Below, in pieces: positions 1 to 8,918 of a DNA stretch of 22,884 bases. The stretch is from the IMG/VR virus record IMGVR_UViG_3300048437_000069, positions 1 to 22,884 of that record; one strand, given 5' to 3'. Source of the stretch: a virus. Under the pieces are notes generated by a model. That model did not search any database. It was not told the origin of the DNA and saw nothing but the letters and a program-made list of their open reading frames with translations. Both the position numbers and the translations under genes were made by a program. The first letter of the stretch is position 1, and every line of letters begins with the position of its first letter.

Positions 1-344
1 ACGATCCGGCTTGTCGTGGTGTCGTCGATGGTGATGTGATTACTGACCGCCTCGTTTGTCCAAGTGATCAGCGTTTCTGTATCAGCCGCTGATGCGGTGA
101 ACGCAGTAGTGGTGTACGCAAGTAAGTGGGAGTTATGGCCGTATGCCAATGGCTCGTATGCGCCATTACGTGTCATTACCGCATGATCTTCTGCCGGATC
201 GAACGCCATGATGCCGTTATCTGCCGCTGACTCTCCGCCCCGCAAAAATGGAAGCCTGTAAAGGTTCCTTACAAGGTAAGCATTGATACGTTCGCCCCAA
301 TCGTTCCAACGTCCGCCGACTGGAGGAGGAGGGGTTTCGCTCAT
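1..344 (-). CDS. Partial small virion/tail structural protein, cut by the window edge
   Basis: An open frame runs leftward from an ATG at 344 to the window edge, giving about 114 residues without a stop. It begins MSETPPPPVGGRWNDWGERI. A Pro-rich N-terminus is followed by an amphipathic segment and then a Thr/Ala-rich beta-type stretch. The ATG overlaps the stop of the upstream 494-residue gene as ATGA, so the two are probably translationally coupled. Small proteins of this appearance often follow the gp10-like propeller gene in marine phages (recollection), so a tail or virion role is likely. No enzymatic motif is visible and the C-terminus is missing, so no specific function is assigned. 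Confidence 0.75.
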   Translation of the reverse strand, partial: MSETPPPPVGGRWNDWGERINAYLVRNLYRLPFLRGGESAADNGIMAFDPAEDHAVMTRNGAYEPLAYGHNSHLLAYTTTAFTASAADTETLITWTNEAVSNHITIDDTTTSRI

Positions 345-1825
345 CGCCTACCACCAGTTTCTGCGTTGATACGCATAGTTCCAATCCTAAAATCGCTATT
401 AACCACAGAGTCATAGCGCACCCTGACCTGCCTGCCTTGAAATCTGACAGACGTAGGATTCGCCATCGTGAACGCCCCGTATGTCCGCTCTGTGTCGTTT
501 GGATGGAACCTTGTTTTGAACGTGGCTGTGACCTCGCCCTGCGTCTCCTCATCAGGGATCAATTGATTGACCTTCATGATGCTGTCGCCGTTGACGAGAC
601 TAATTGGCCCAGACTCAACAAAACACGCATCGCCGCCGTGGTTAAATCCAAACTCGTGGAAGTAAAGATCACCATCAGCGGTAGCCCACACTGGATTACG
701 CAAGATGCCGATATCGATGGCCGCTGTACGAGAGAGAGCGCCGAAAGTCCAAACCTTATCTTTGTAGTCAAACGTAATGTATCTATCATTCTCTGTTGAC
801 CCTTCTGATGGGTAGAACCACCATATTTCTGAATATCTTGAATTATGTACGCCACACACTTTTGATATTTGGTTCGTGTTGATATCTCTAAATATGTAGT
901 CAGAAACATCGCAATTAAGTTCTGTAACCAAAGCCCCGTCAAAAGCGAAAAAGCCTTTTTGTCCCATCCAGAATGCCATTTGATCTACAGTGACTAACGA
1001 CTTAGGAGAGTCTGTCCCACACGCAGAGCCTACGCGCTCAAATCCGTACACGTATGGCGGGCCTTGATAGGTAGCCAAGTGCGCGTCTACATCTGTTAAA
1101 ATAATTGTTCTGCCCCGCACTCGTCCGGCGCACTGTATAGACCCGCCGGATTGCAACTCAATATCACCCGCCTCATTGGTTGCTGTGGCTGTCCACACAG
1201 TGTTGTCTTCACGTTCGCACCATTGAATTTTACGAGGATTCCCCCCTGCACCAAGCGCAAATATAAAACGCTCTTCTGTAACGATTAGAGCCTTATTATC
1301 GACTGGTGCATTGGACAATACCGCGGCATTCTGATTGACATCTAATTGCCACTCCCAGATCTTCCCATCGTCTGATGAGCATGCGACAAGGTATTCTCCC
1401 CAGTTATCTAGTGACCATGTCGTAGCAGGCTCGTATGTGGCTGTGGGCTGTCTTGGCTCATTGTAGTTACCAGTGTTGTAGTAGCCACCACCATAACCCG
1501 TGTTCTGCGCGGCATCCGCTCTACCTGCCGTTAATGTTGCAGGAGTAATGTCTGTCAAGTTGCCTGAAGAGCTAATGTAGTAGAGCTTGTTGTACGTTCC
1601 TGCCGCAATATTGTTTGACGCATCATTTGCTCGCCATCCATGCATACCACGAGGAGCCGCGTTCATTTGATTTGATACATCCGTAAATGCGGTCCATCCG
1701 CCTACTGGACGCAATGATCCTTCTGACCAACGCATCAGAGAACCATCCCTCCAACGATTAGACTGCTCAAACTCTGTGCCGTTCCTGAACATTCCCGGTT
1801 GTAATTTGAGCGGAACAATAGACAT
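341..1825 (-). CDS. Tail hub/nozzle-like beta-propeller structural protein (P22 gp10-like role)
   Basis: This 494-residue protein is rich in Trp, Gly, Tyr and Asn and has repeated short beta segments. It opens with MSIVPLKLQPGMFRNGTEFE, then a pattern of the form 'RWRDGSLMRWSEGSLRPVGGW'-like Trp/Gly turns. Such openings are typical of virion proteins described as packaged-DNA stabilisation (P22 gp10) or tail tubular/nozzle (T7 gp12) propellers. No catalytic motif, transmembrane segment or signal peptide is visible. The stop of the 183-residue upstream gene overlaps the ATG as TGATG, and its own stop overlaps the next start as ATGA, so it sits in a coupled structural operon. A virion role is well supported by context; assignment to the tail nozzle is inference and could be wrong. 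Confidence 0.8.
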   Translation of the reverse strand: MSIVPLKLQPGMFRNGTEFEQSNRWRDGSLMRWSEGSLRPVGGWTAFTDVSNQMNAAPRGMHGWRANDASNNIAAGTYNKLYYISSSGNLTDITPATLTAGRADAAQNTGYGGGYYNTGNYNEPRQPTATYEPATTWSLDNWGEYLVACSSDDGKIWEWQLDVNQNAAVLSNAPVDNKALIVTEERFIFALGAGGNPRKIQWCEREDNTVWTATATNEAGDIELQSGGSIQCAGRVRGRTIILTDVDAHLATYQGPPYVYGFERVGSACGTDSPKSLVTVDQMAFWMGQKGFFAFDGALVTELNCDVSDYIFRDINTNQISKVCGVHNSRYSEIWWFYPSEGSTENDRYITFDYKDKVWTFGALSRTAAIDIGILRNPVWATADGDLYFHEFGFNHGGDACFVESGPISLVNGDSIMKVNQLIPDEETQGEVTATFKTRFHPNDTERTYGAFTMANPTSVRFQGRQVRVRYDSVVNSDFRIGTMRINAETGGRR

Positions 1826-2376
1826 CAGTCCTCTCTCCCTAAATAACTCACCTTAAACTCTGACCAGTTATTGCCTGACCCAGAATAAGCCAATCCATAA
1901 TCAATAGAACCCAAACCCGAGACTGTATTACCTCTCCAGAGGTTATAACTTCCGCCTGTGTTAGTCCCATCCCCGTCTGAGTCAATCCCTAGCGCAGACT
2001 GCCTGTAATAACTAACCGTAAACCCCGGATTCAGCGTGAATCTGATCGTGGAGTTAGAACCGCCACTGCCGCCTGTGAAATACGGTGTGCCATCAAAAAC
2101 TTCTGGGTAGAGCGTAGGGTAGTCATTCACAAAATTTGCGATAGTGAATGCAGTACCAGAGGCTTGCATCGTATGCCCGCTGACTGGATTCCCTTGAGAA
2201 TACCAATCGTCCCACCTGTAAGTGAAAATCACAGTACCCGGCTCATAGGGATGCTTTGTCCACACCCGTGTGCCGTTGAAATAAACGCCCTTGTAGAGAG
2301 CTAGTGCTGTGCCGTTGAAGTACACATCATCATCTACTTCATCGATTGCTGTGTCATTGAACGTAATATCGCCCAT
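1825..2376 (-). CDS. Putative virion protein with N-terminal YFNGT repeats
   Basis: The 183-residue product starts with a short tandem pattern: ITFNDTAIDEV, DVYFNGTALALY and GVYFNGTRVW, three versions of an [IV]-x-F-N-[DG]-T-x motif spaced about 14 residues apart. The rest is aromatic and Gly/Ser/Asn-rich and ends in a beta-type domain. Short YFNGT-type repeats are common in phage fibre and tail-tip proteins and may be a coat-attachment or trimerisation region (inference). It lies between a fibre-like gene and the propeller protein, overlapping the latter by one base (TGATG). I do not recognise a family. An accessory tail or fibre role is the most economical reading. Confidence 0.75.
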   Translation of the reverse strand: MGDITFNDTAIDEVDDDVYFNGTALALYKGVYFNGTRVWTKHPYEPGTVIFTYRWDDWYSQGNPVSGHTMQASGTAFTIANFVNDYPTLYPEVFDGTPYFTGGSGGSNSTIRFTLNPGFTVSYYRQSALGIDSDGDGTNTGGSYNLWRGNTVSGLGSIDYGLAYSGSGNNWSEFKVSYLGRED

Positions 2377-2379
2377 AAC

Positions 2380-2922
2380 TCAGTCCTGTGTGTAAATGTA
2401 CAGATTGCCACTTGATAAATATGCCCTCACAGTGCCTTTGGCTGTTTCTGACGCATAATCAATTACCGGAATTGCGTTGATTTCTTGTTGCACAAAAGCT
2501 GTTGTAGCGATTTGAGCCGTATCAGTACCAGTTGCAGGAACGCTCCCAGTGACTGTAGGAGTGCCTGTAAGCGCAGGAGAAGACAAGGGTGCTTTTGTGT
2601 TCAGTTGATCCTGTATCGCGCTTGTTACGCCATCAGTGTAATTAAGCTCTGTAACAGTAGCTGTGATGCCATCGAGCGCATTGATCTCTGTCGCAGTGGC
2701 GGTCACACCATCAAGGATGTTTAGCTCCGCCGCAGTCGCTGTGACCGCAGTTCCGCCGACTTCCCACGATCCCTCTGTGAGGTTAGGTGCAATCGCAGTA
2801 GTGCCGTCTAGCAGATCATCGATGCTATCCAGATTCGTATTTAATTTCTGGCCCCATGAATTTTCACTGGCTCCAAGCTCGGGCTTTGTCAGGCCGTATG
2901 TAGTGGTTGTGGTATCTGCCAT
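2380..2922 (-). CDS. Tail fibre-type protein with three VTATAxELNxLDG repeats
   Basis: The 180-residue protein opens with a conserved phage fibre N-terminus ([20 protein letters not shown]), seen in many marine phage fibres and probably a virion-attachment part. Residues of roughly 55-100 hold a 13-residue repeat in three copies: [26 protein letters not shown] and [14 protein letters not shown] coiled segment ([12 protein letters not shown]) and an '[12 protein letters not shown]' segment typical of fibre shafts follow. The start has GAGGAA about eight bases upstream. At 180 residues it is short for a fibre, so it may be one piece of a multi-gene fibre, with the 691- and 541-residue proteins upstream supplying other parts (inference). 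Confidence 0.85.
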   Translation of the reverse strand: MADTTTTTYGLTKPELGASENSWGQKLNTNLDSIDDLLDGTTAIAPNLTEGSWEVGGTAVTATAAELNILDGVTATATEINALDGITATVTELNYTDGVTSAIQDQLNTKAPLSSPALTGTPTVTGSVPATGTDTAQIATTAFVQQEINAIPVIDYASETAKGTVRAYLSSGNLYIYTQD

Positions 2923-2932
2923 ATCTGTTCCT

Positions 2933-4558
2933 CTAAGCGGCTATGTCTGACCAGTCGGCTGACGTTTTACTAATTGTACTCCAGTTTTGGCTATCATCAC
3001 CAACTTGCACATAATCTTGTGATGTCTGTGTTTTTTGATTCCATGACTGACTATCTAGTTGTTGCGAGGCATATGACTGCCCTGTGCTTGCTGTGGCTTC
3101 CCACTTTTTACGTCCTACCGTGATTGTGACTGTTGTCGAGTCAGCCTGACATGACGCTAAGTGGATTCTTTGGCCTGCGCTAGATATCGAGGCTAAGGCA
3201 TCAATATCCGCCTCACCTTTTGCTGTGTATTGGCCTACAGCGTTAATCGATGATACTGACGCAATGTTGCTAGCGCCTTGTTGTATACGCTCCGCTTCAC
3301 TTGTGTTTGTTGCTACGGCGCTAATATCTGCTGATGCAAACTGTACGCGATTACCTACGGCGGTTACGGTTGCAGATGGTGTTGCTGATGCGTCAGCCTC
3401 TCTGACTCTTTGTGCTTCTGCCTCTGTCGTTACTGTTGTATCGATTGTTGACGATGATTGCTGAATTCTTTGAGCATCGCTCGTTACTGTGCTAGATGCC
3501 GTGACAGTGGCTGATGACTGCTTAATCCTTTCTGCATTACTAACAACAGTGGAAGCCGTTTCTACAATCAGCTCAACTAATGCAATACGCTCACTTGCGG
3601 CTGTTACTGTTGCTACTGCGTTGATGTTTTGCGGTGTAATTGGTCTTAGTACAGACCCAGAGGTCATGGTCACCGTAGACGATGCGGTTACCGTGGCAGA
3701 TGCTTCTCTTACCCTCGTCCCTTCAGAGGTAACAGAGCCAGAACAGGCAATAGTCGATTCCGCTTCTCTTACTCTTTGTGATCCCGCATCTGTGAACGCT
3801 TGGCTTGCCGTTGAATTATTTTCACCGACTAATTCGTTTGCATATAGCCGTAAATCAGAGCCAATCGTGCCTGACCAGTTGCCAGTAGTCTGAACGCCTC
3901 GGCATTGAGCATACTGTCCGAACTTCTCATGGAAATTTCCTGAATGCTGATTGCCTTCTAGCTGACCTCCGCCAGTAGTATTGCCTTCAAGAACCAGTCT
4001 TCCATCTATCCATGATCTGATGCGTCCGGGATTGATTCTGATATCAATGACAACTGTGTGAGAGTTGCCATCGAACTCTGAAATATCAGAAACACGAACA
4101 CGATCTGCCGCCGCGTCACCTAGTGCATCAAAGCCTGAATAAGATTGACCATCCCCGGAAGTAACCCAATACTTTTTCTGCCCGTCTGCGTCAGTGATTA
4201 CGCCCGCCCAAGTTCCTGTTCCATTTCCCCCTATCGTTAAGAATCCATCAGTGTTTGTACTGAATGAGGATGGCAGGGTTGATTCAAACGCGATTACAGT
4301 ATTCTGGTTTCGACTAGGCCAAGCTGTATTTGAATACTCAGGGGTATCAATTGTCGTGCCGCTTAATTCTGCTTCGCTGAACTCGTAATCAAGAGTCAGC
4401 CCCGACTCAGGATCAAACGTGTTGAGTGATGCACCAAGAGCGATACGCTGTCCGGCTGAAGTTAAAGATGATGTACAAGATGTTGATGCGCTTGCGTCAA
4501 GAATCCTTACCCCTCGATCAGATAATGCGCTTGATGCAAGTGGGCTAAATCCTAACAC
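2933..4558 (-). CDS. Fibre-like adhesin: lectin-type domain plus about twelve 20-residue repeats (GTG start)
   Basis: The 541-residue product begins at GTG 4558, with AGGATAG just upstream. One 20-residue repeat ([20 protein letters not shown]) comes first. Next is a LamG/concanavalin-like beta domain at roughly residues 45-245, containing '[20 protein letters not shown]' and '[15 protein letters not shown]', a pattern typical of that fold. Then about eleven tandem repeats with 20-21-residue period follow: [AGS]-[EQ]-R-[IV]-x-x-[AS]-S-A, a Thr/Val-rich strand and S-[AED]. The C-terminus has SxxW motifs (SQSWN, SQNWS, SADWS). No signal peptide is seen. Position among fibre genes suggests a host-recognition protein whose repeats form a beta-solenoid or spacer; this is inference. 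Repeat number may vary between relatives. Confidence 0.82.
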   Translation of the reverse strand: MLGFSPLASSALSDRGVRILDASASTSCTSSLTSAGQRIALGASLNTFDPESGLTLDYEFSEAELSGTTIDTPEYSNTAWPSRNQNTVIAFESTLPSSFSTNTDGFLTIGGNGTGTWAGVITDADGQKKYWVTSGDGQSYSGFDALGDAAADRVRVSDISEFDGNSHTVVIDIRINPGRIRSWIDGRLVLEGNTTGGGQLEGNQHSGNFHEKFGQYAQCRGVQTTGNWSGTIGSDLRLYANELVGENNSTASQAFTDAGSQRVREAESTIACSGSVTSEGTRVREASATVTASSTVTMTSGSVLRPITPQNINAVATVTAASERIALVELIVETASTVVSNAERIKQSSATVTASSTVTSDAQRIQQSSSTIDTTVTTEAEAQRVREADASATPSATVTAVGNRVQFASADISAVATNTSEAERIQQGASNIASVSSINAVGQYTAKGEADIDALASISSAGQRIHLASCQADSTTVTITVGRKKWEATASTGQSYASQQLDSQSWNQKTQTSQDYVQVGDDSQNWSTISKTSADWSDIAA

Positions 4559-4588
4559 CTAACTATCCTGATGGCTCTGTTGCTAAGT

Positions 4589-4840
4589 CTATGGTTTAGG
4601 ATGTGCATTCTTAACTGCTTGAATTTTATCTGCCATCTCTTGAGGAAATACCCCTGCATGAAATAGTGCGTCTAATTGATCGCCAATGCTTGGGTAATGC
4701 GCTTTCCGATCCAACTCCCACTCTGGGGTAGCGGGAGGTTTTGCGGCAACCATTGCATCAATCTCGGCTTGTTCATCAGCAGTAATATCAACAAGCGTCC
4801 CTTCGGGATTATCCGGTGACCAGATAAAATTCTTGCTCAT
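4589..4840 (-). CDS. Small tail-fibre-associated protein with YPSIGDQLDALFHAG motif
   Basis: This 83-residue soluble protein has an acidic N-terminal half (VDITADEQAEIDAMVAAKP) and the conserved core 'RKAHYPSIGDQLDALFHAGVFP'. That Y-P-x-x-x-x-Q-L-D-A-L pattern recurs in many small phage proteins encoded beside tail fibres. Its exact role is unknown; a fibre chaperone or tip component is plausible. The ATG overlaps the stop of the 691-residue fibre gene (ATGA), so translation of the two is probably coupled. No metal site or membrane segment is visible. I am confident it is a real gene and moderately confident of the fibre association. Confidence 0.85.
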   Translation of the reverse strand: MSKNFIWSPDNPEGTLVDITADEQAEIDAMVAAKPPATPEWELDRKAHYPSIGDQLDALFHAGVFPQEMADKIQAVKNAHPKP

Positions 4841-6912
4841 TTAAAGTACTCCACAATTGTGCCGTCAAAAGTAGTCCAATTGTATGAGCTACCAGTAGTA
4901 ATAACAAATGACCCTATATCGCCGTAAGAATACCCGAAATCCGTTCGGCAATGTAGTACATAGCTTGTGCCGGTAGTTCCAGTACCCGACCCTATAGTGG
5001 CCTCGCAAGTCCATCGGTCTCCCTCTGATTTATAAAAAGTAAAAACAGTAGGGGCGCTGAAATCGTTATAATAGGATAGGAAAGAATAAATGTCTGTGGT
5101 TCCATCAACATGAAGACCCGTCATGGTATCGGTATAATTGTACATCTTCATACCCTGTATATCCCATCGATGGTTAGTGCCGCCAGATGTCTTTACTGTG
5201 AATGTGACGTTGTTTGGCCCAGAACTAGTAGTTTTTGCGGCTAATCGAAACTCCACTTTTTGTACATCAGAATCTCCGCTTAAACTAAGCGTGACTGAGG
5301 TGGCTCCGGGGGCTAGATCAAACTCCGTGTACTTGGCTACGGATGGGATGTTGACCGTTTTTTCTGCGCCAGTTCCGGTGGCTGTTACTCCAGACCCTGT
5401 GAAGTTGATAGTTGTAGCGGCAGTAGATAGTGACGTTCCCTCGTCCTTGATCGTGAGCGAACTTCCGCCGCCTGATGCATCTTGAAACGTGACAGCGCCA
5501 GAGCCATCTGTTGTGAGAACTTGCCCATTCGTACCGTCTGAAGTCGGGAATGTGTACGCCCCATTGACATTCACCGTACCTGTTGTTTGAATCCCAGTAG
5601 ATTTGGTGGCGATTTTCTGATCGCCATCGTGATAAAGAATGCTTTCACCAGTAGAGCCATCAGCTAAAAATGCCACTGTAGCACCAGCGCTTCCAGATTT
5701 TTTAGTAGAAATCCTTACATCAGCATCATCGGCAACGTTAGTTATAAATAGATCGCTTGTGTTATTCCCAATGACTGACCCTAAACTTGAGTGGTAAATA
5801 TCGAGATCACCATTATTTCCTAATAATATATGATTCTCAGTGACGTTATGATTTCCATCATCTAGCGTAATTCCATACCCATTCGTGTCTAAATTACCCC
5901 CTAGCTGTGGCGCGGTGTCCTCAACAATGTTATCTATGGCGTTGGGGTTAGCAGTGGCCGATGTGGCTATGCCATCGAGCTTCGTACCATCAGCCGCTAT
6001 ATCTCTGCCGTCTACGGTTCCCGCTATGACAATATTGTCCAGTAGGTCTAAATCGCCTTGGAAAGTGTGTCTTGCATTAGCATCGGCAAGCTGTGCTTCG
6101 CTAGATATTCCAGAGGGGGGAACTGCAACAAGAGTGTTCGATCCACTATTTACAAGTCTGCCTGTAAAAAATGCTCCATAAGTTTCGTAGTAATTATCTG
6201 GATTGATTATTTTTAGCGCAACATAACTATTAGAATCAGAATCATACGTAACGGTTACCAATTCATAACTTGGGCCGTTAGGAGAACTACCAGTATTAAC
6301 CGTAACACCATGCGCTTTTAAAGACCCAATTGGGTTAGTGCTAGAACCAGAACTAACAATAACATCAACTTGACAGGCATGACGTAGACCGCTTGTCCTG
6401 TCCATTGTGATTCTGCCGTTAACATCATTATTCGCGGCATTGCGACACAAAAGAACATACGCGACCCCGTTGCCATCCGCATTGTCCATCTCAAATCGAA
6501 AATTAATAAAATGATCGTAGGGCAGATTAATTCTAGTATTCGTTCCCGACAAGGTAAGATTACCAGTCATTGTGCCGCCTGACTTTAACAAGGCGGCTGT
6601 AGTGTCTTCAGCGAGCTTGCCCGATGGGTATGAAATGAATACCTCTTTTGTCCCTGCGCCAAAGTTGACAGCAGACCCTGAGTTTGACGATGACAGGACA
6701 GTGGTTCTTGCGAGCGTTGCAGACGATTCTGTCCACGTTCCTAGCCCGACCTCCCAGTCTGTGCCATCTGTGATGGTGTAGTACGTTGTGTCGCCGTTAG
6801 CGAGCGCGTCAGTGAACGACTGATAGCCGTCACGCGCCCCTGCTAAGACAAACGAACCAGTGCCTGTGGAGGTGCTAGTCTCCAGAACTCGATCAGCAAG
6901 AACAAACGCCAT
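4837..6912 (-). CDS. Main tail fibre protein
   Basis: The 691-residue product starts MAFVLADRVLETSTSTGTGS and continues with 'DALANGDTTYYTITDG' and 'LARTTVLSSSNSGSAVNFGAG', the typical N-terminal domain of marine phage tail fibres. 'GGTMTGNLTLSG' is the classic fibre-shaft motif. Later sections carry 'GTKLDGIATSATANP', 'DTAPQLGGNLDTNGY', 'GDLDIYHSS' and 'GTNGQVLTTDGSGAVTFQ', all familiar in trimeric phage fibres. The C-terminal 150 residues are beta-rich with many Tyr/Trp and are the likely receptor-binding part. The start lies three bases after the previous stop (TAATC then ATG) with no strong ribosome site, so coupling to the 128-residue gene is likely. Function is well supported; the receptor is unknown. 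Confidence 0.92.
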   Translation of the reverse strand: MAFVLADRVLETSTSTGTGSFVLAGARDGYQSFTDALANGDTTYYTITDGTDWEVGLGTWTESSATLARTTVLSSSNSGSAVNFGAGTKEVFISYPSGKLAEDTTAALLKSGGTMTGNLTLSGTNTRINLPYDHFINFRFEMDNADGNGVAYVLLCRNAANNDVNGRITMDRTSGLRHACQVDVIVSSGSSTNPIGSLKAHGVTVNTGSSPNGPSYELVTVTYDSDSNSYVALKIINPDNYYETYGAFFTGRLVNSGSNTLVAVPPSGISSEAQLADANARHTFQGDLDLLDNIVIAGTVDGRDIAADGTKLDGIATSATANPNAIDNIVEDTAPQLGGNLDTNGYGITLDDGNHNVTENHILLGNNGDLDIYHSSLGSVIGNNTSDLFITNVADDADVRISTKKSGSAGATVAFLADGSTGESILYHDGDQKIATKSTGIQTTGTVNVNGAYTFPTSDGTNGQVLTTDGSGAVTFQDASGGGSSLTIKDEGTSLSTAATTINFTGSGVTATGTGAEKTVNIPSVAKYTEFDLAPGATSVTLSLSGDSDVQKVEFRLAAKTTSSGPNNVTFTVKTSGGTNHRWDIQGMKMYNYTDTMTGLHVDGTTDIYSFLSYYNDFSAPTVFTFYKSEGDRWTCEATIGSGTGTTGTSYVLHCRTDFGYSYGDIGSFVITTGSSYNWTTFDGTIVEYFK

Positions 6913-6914
6913 GA

Positions 6915-7301
6915 TTAATCAAGCGTAATGTCAATGTCGCCTGCCGGGATGCGGAACACATCGCCTGTAGCGATAGTCTTGCTGTCAGTCAGTGCCGCGT
7001 AGGCCAAAAACCCTGACGTACCTGTAGATGCGGAATGTACGCCAATGTGGGTAACCGTACCATATGACGCTGTAGCTGTCGGAAATTCGATTGCGGCTGA
7101 TGTAGTCGCCGTATTGCCCGACACAGTAAACGTGGCCGTCTGCCTAGCATATGCGCCACCAGACACCTCATTAGTTGTCGATCCTGTCTCACCGGGATTT
7201 GCAGTGTGGAGACTGACATACAGGGTTGAGGGGGACGAGAATGCGTTGCCCGCAAAAACGTGATCCAAGAGTTCTGTTTCCAAGTTGTTAGTAAAGCTCA
7301 T
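6915..7301 (-). CDS. Conserved phage structural (tail fibre-type) protein, 128 residues
   Basis: The sequence begins with an LDHVFAGNAFSSP segment, followed by 'TLYVSLHTANPGETG', 'EVSGGAYARQTATF', 'IEFPTATASYGTVTHIGVH' and 'DVFRIPAGDIDITLD'. This series matches a very widespread family of small phage virion proteins, often labelled tail fibre or minor tail protein, with a jelly-roll-like beta fold. No enzyme motif is present. The ATG overlaps the adaptor stop by one base (TAATG), and the large fibre follows within three bases. That position between the adaptor and the fibre supports a role at the tail-fibre connection, though a capsid-decoration role cannot be excluded from sequence alone. 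Confidence 0.85.
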   Translation of the reverse strand: MSFTNNLETELLDHVFAGNAFSSPSTLYVSLHTANPGETGSTTNEVSGGAYARQTATFTVSGNTATTSAAIEFPTATASYGTVTHIGVHSASTGTSGFLAYAALTDSKTIATGDVFRIPAGDIDITLD

Positions 7302-7930
7302 TACCCTAGTCCTCTAATGTTAAGCCTAATACCTGATCCTGAGTTCTTGACGCGCTCAGACTGGTTGTTTAAGTTCTGCACTGATGCGGCGTACATTTGC
7401 GCCCAAACAGCCAACCTCGCGTCTTCTGCAAGGTATGGCGCTGAATGCGTCAGTACGCCGTAAAGGTACACATCCGGTGCGTATTCCAACAACCAATTGG
7501 TTGTGTTGGAGTCGGATAATGCCGGAATCTTTGCGTAATATAGCAGTTCAAAGTCTGTATCTTCATCCGGCGTAGGATAAAGCTCAAACTCACCGCGCAC
7601 ATGGCAATAGTATTGCGGAGTGCCTGCCGCGTCCTCTGCTTTTGCCCTACGGCTTGCCATACCGCTCAAACTGATGAACTCAACGACTGACGTACCGCTC
7701 CCGGTAAGGATCAATCGCAGTGTCTCATTCCAGTTTGATGGCAACTGCATAAACTGGTCACCCTGTGACTGCTGACCGCTGACACGATCCTCCATCTCCC
7801 AGTGGCGGATATCACGATTCATCTGCGCTTCTGCTAGCTGAATGAACGTAGGAATCACTGAATCGAGATCATCGCGGTTCAGGAAATCGCTGATCGTTGA
7901 CTTCAGGTTGGTGTAGTTTGTGATTGCCAT
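7301..7930 (-). CDS. Head-tail adaptor protein (SU10/T7 gp11-like)
   Basis: The 209-residue protein starts with 'NLKSTISDFLNRDDLDSVIP' and 'FIQLAEAQMNRDIRHW'. This matches the helical N-terminus of phage adaptor proteins that bind below the portal ring (R-x-D-L, then L-A-E-A-x-x-N-R-D-x-R). A beta section with 'FMQLPSNWNETLRLIL' follows, then 'GEFELYPTPDEDTDFELLYYAKIPAL', also typical. The C-terminal helix includes 'ARLAVWAQMYAASVQNLN'. In the family it forms the dodecameric interface between portal and nozzle. Its neighbours are structural, with one-base TAATG coupling to the next gene. A portal gene is not adjacent, which is unusual. Family assignment is from motif recall. Confidence 0.85.
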   Translation of the reverse strand: MAITNYTNLKSTISDFLNRDDLDSVIPTFIQLAEAQMNRDIRHWEMEDRVSGQQSQGDQFMQLPSNWNETLRLILTGSGTSVVEFISLSGMASRRAKAEDAAGTPQYYCHVRGEFELYPTPDEDTDFELLYYAKIPALSDSNTTNWLLEYAPDVYLYGVLTHSAPYLAEDARLAVWAQMYAASVQNLNNQSERVKNSGSGIRLNIRGLG

Positions 7931-8862
7931 TACCGAATCCTGTTACGGTTGTATGCGTCCATTGTAGCATCACCGAGTGGTTGTGGAGCCATAAACCCCA
8001 TCAGTGTATCCAGAATCAATTGCTGTACTTCTTTCTGGCCTTCTTCAGTGACCTTTGGCTTATCTGCGAAAACAATGTCTGCCGCTGTCGCATTCTCTGG
8101 TAGTCCGAGCGCACCGAGGATGCCGCCTGCCGCCACAGGAGCCGCGCCTGCAAGCCAGTTGTTTTCATCTTTTCTTGTATAATCGAACTTGGCATCACGC
8201 ACACGCCGCGTTTGTTCTGGACGCAAGAATGCAATGTCCTGACCGTCTAACAGGGCATCTGCGCCGCCTGCACGATAAATGTCTGACCTAGCCTTCCGGC
8301 TCATGTCTGTTGGCGGTACACCTGTCAATTTAAACTCATCGAGCTTTTGGGCAATGTATCGCTCGTCTCCGCCAAATTGATCTTTCAGCATTTTCTCATA
8401 TGCATCGATCATCGCTTGATTTGGCTTGTCAGCACCGCGCACAAAGATTTTCTGCGCCCTAGACACTAATTCGTATGTCTCTGGGTTCTCTCCTGCATCC
8501 TTGAGCATTTGAACATATTTGGCTGTACGCTCTGGCTGAGTGGCCGTGTAGAGACCTTCTGGCGACATTCCTGCGTGTATTTTTGGCGCATCCATATCAT
8601 ACGATGTCATGCCGCGCTTTGGGCTTGTGTGTTCAAACAAGAATGACTGGTAGCCTTGAGCCTGACCGTGTGATGGGACAGGAGACCTGCGAGTATTCAT
8701 CAGTACCCGATCAACGAACTCTTGGCCTTCGGAGCTATACGCTTGCATCGGTTGAACAGGAAAATGCTTGGCTACCATTTCGCTAGCCTCGTCTCTTGTA
8801 TAACCCTGCTTCATTGCTCTGTCGATTGTGTCGAGAATGAAGTTGATTGCTCTTCCTGCCAT
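7930..8862 (-). CDS. Virion-associated candidate with ADP-ribosyltransferase-like (ART) domain
   Basis: The 310-residue product has GAGGTAG eight bases before its ATG. Residues 75-230 resemble the H-Y-[E] ART fold found in phage polyvalent proteins. H78 lies in 'LFEHTSP'. 'GLYTATQPERTAKY' gives Y105 and Y116 with exactly ten residues between, the Y-X10-Y spacing of diphtheria-toxin/PARP-type enzymes. A strand 'YELVSRAQKIFV' follows. 'GQDIAFLRPEQTRR' at 207-220 resembles the last conserved strand, where the catalytic Glu would be expected but Q208-D209 stand. 'AKFDYTRKDENNWLAGAAP' then leads into a Gly/Ala-rich hydrophobic stretch (238-254). The similarity is pattern recognition only. If true, it may be injected with the DNA or may be an inactive scaffold. 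The downstream adaptor start overlaps the end. Confidence 0.7.
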   Translation of the reverse strand: MAGRAINFILDTIDRAMKQGYTRDEASEMVAKHFPVQPMQAYSSEGQEFVDRVLMNTRRSPVPSHGQAQGYQSFLFEHTSPKRGMTSYDMDAPKIHAGMSPEGLYTATQPERTAKYVQMLKDAGENPETYELVSRAQKIFVRGADKPNQAMIDAYEKMLKDQFGGDERYIAQKLDEFKLTGVPPTDMSRKARSDIYRAGGADALLDGQDIAFLRPEQTRRVRDAKFDYTRKDENNWLAGAAPVAAGGILGALGLPENATAADIVFADKPKVTEEGQKEVQQLILDTLMGFMAPQPLGDATMDAYNRNRIR

Positions 8863-8918
8863 TAGTAGCTACCTCGCAACGATTTATGTATACTGCAAGT
8901 AGTAATAGGAGCGAGCAT

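Noticed and set aside
3225-3893. Plus-strand frames opposite the repeat-rich fibre gene
   Set aside because: They are antisense reflections of the 60-base repeats; no starts with ribosome sites.
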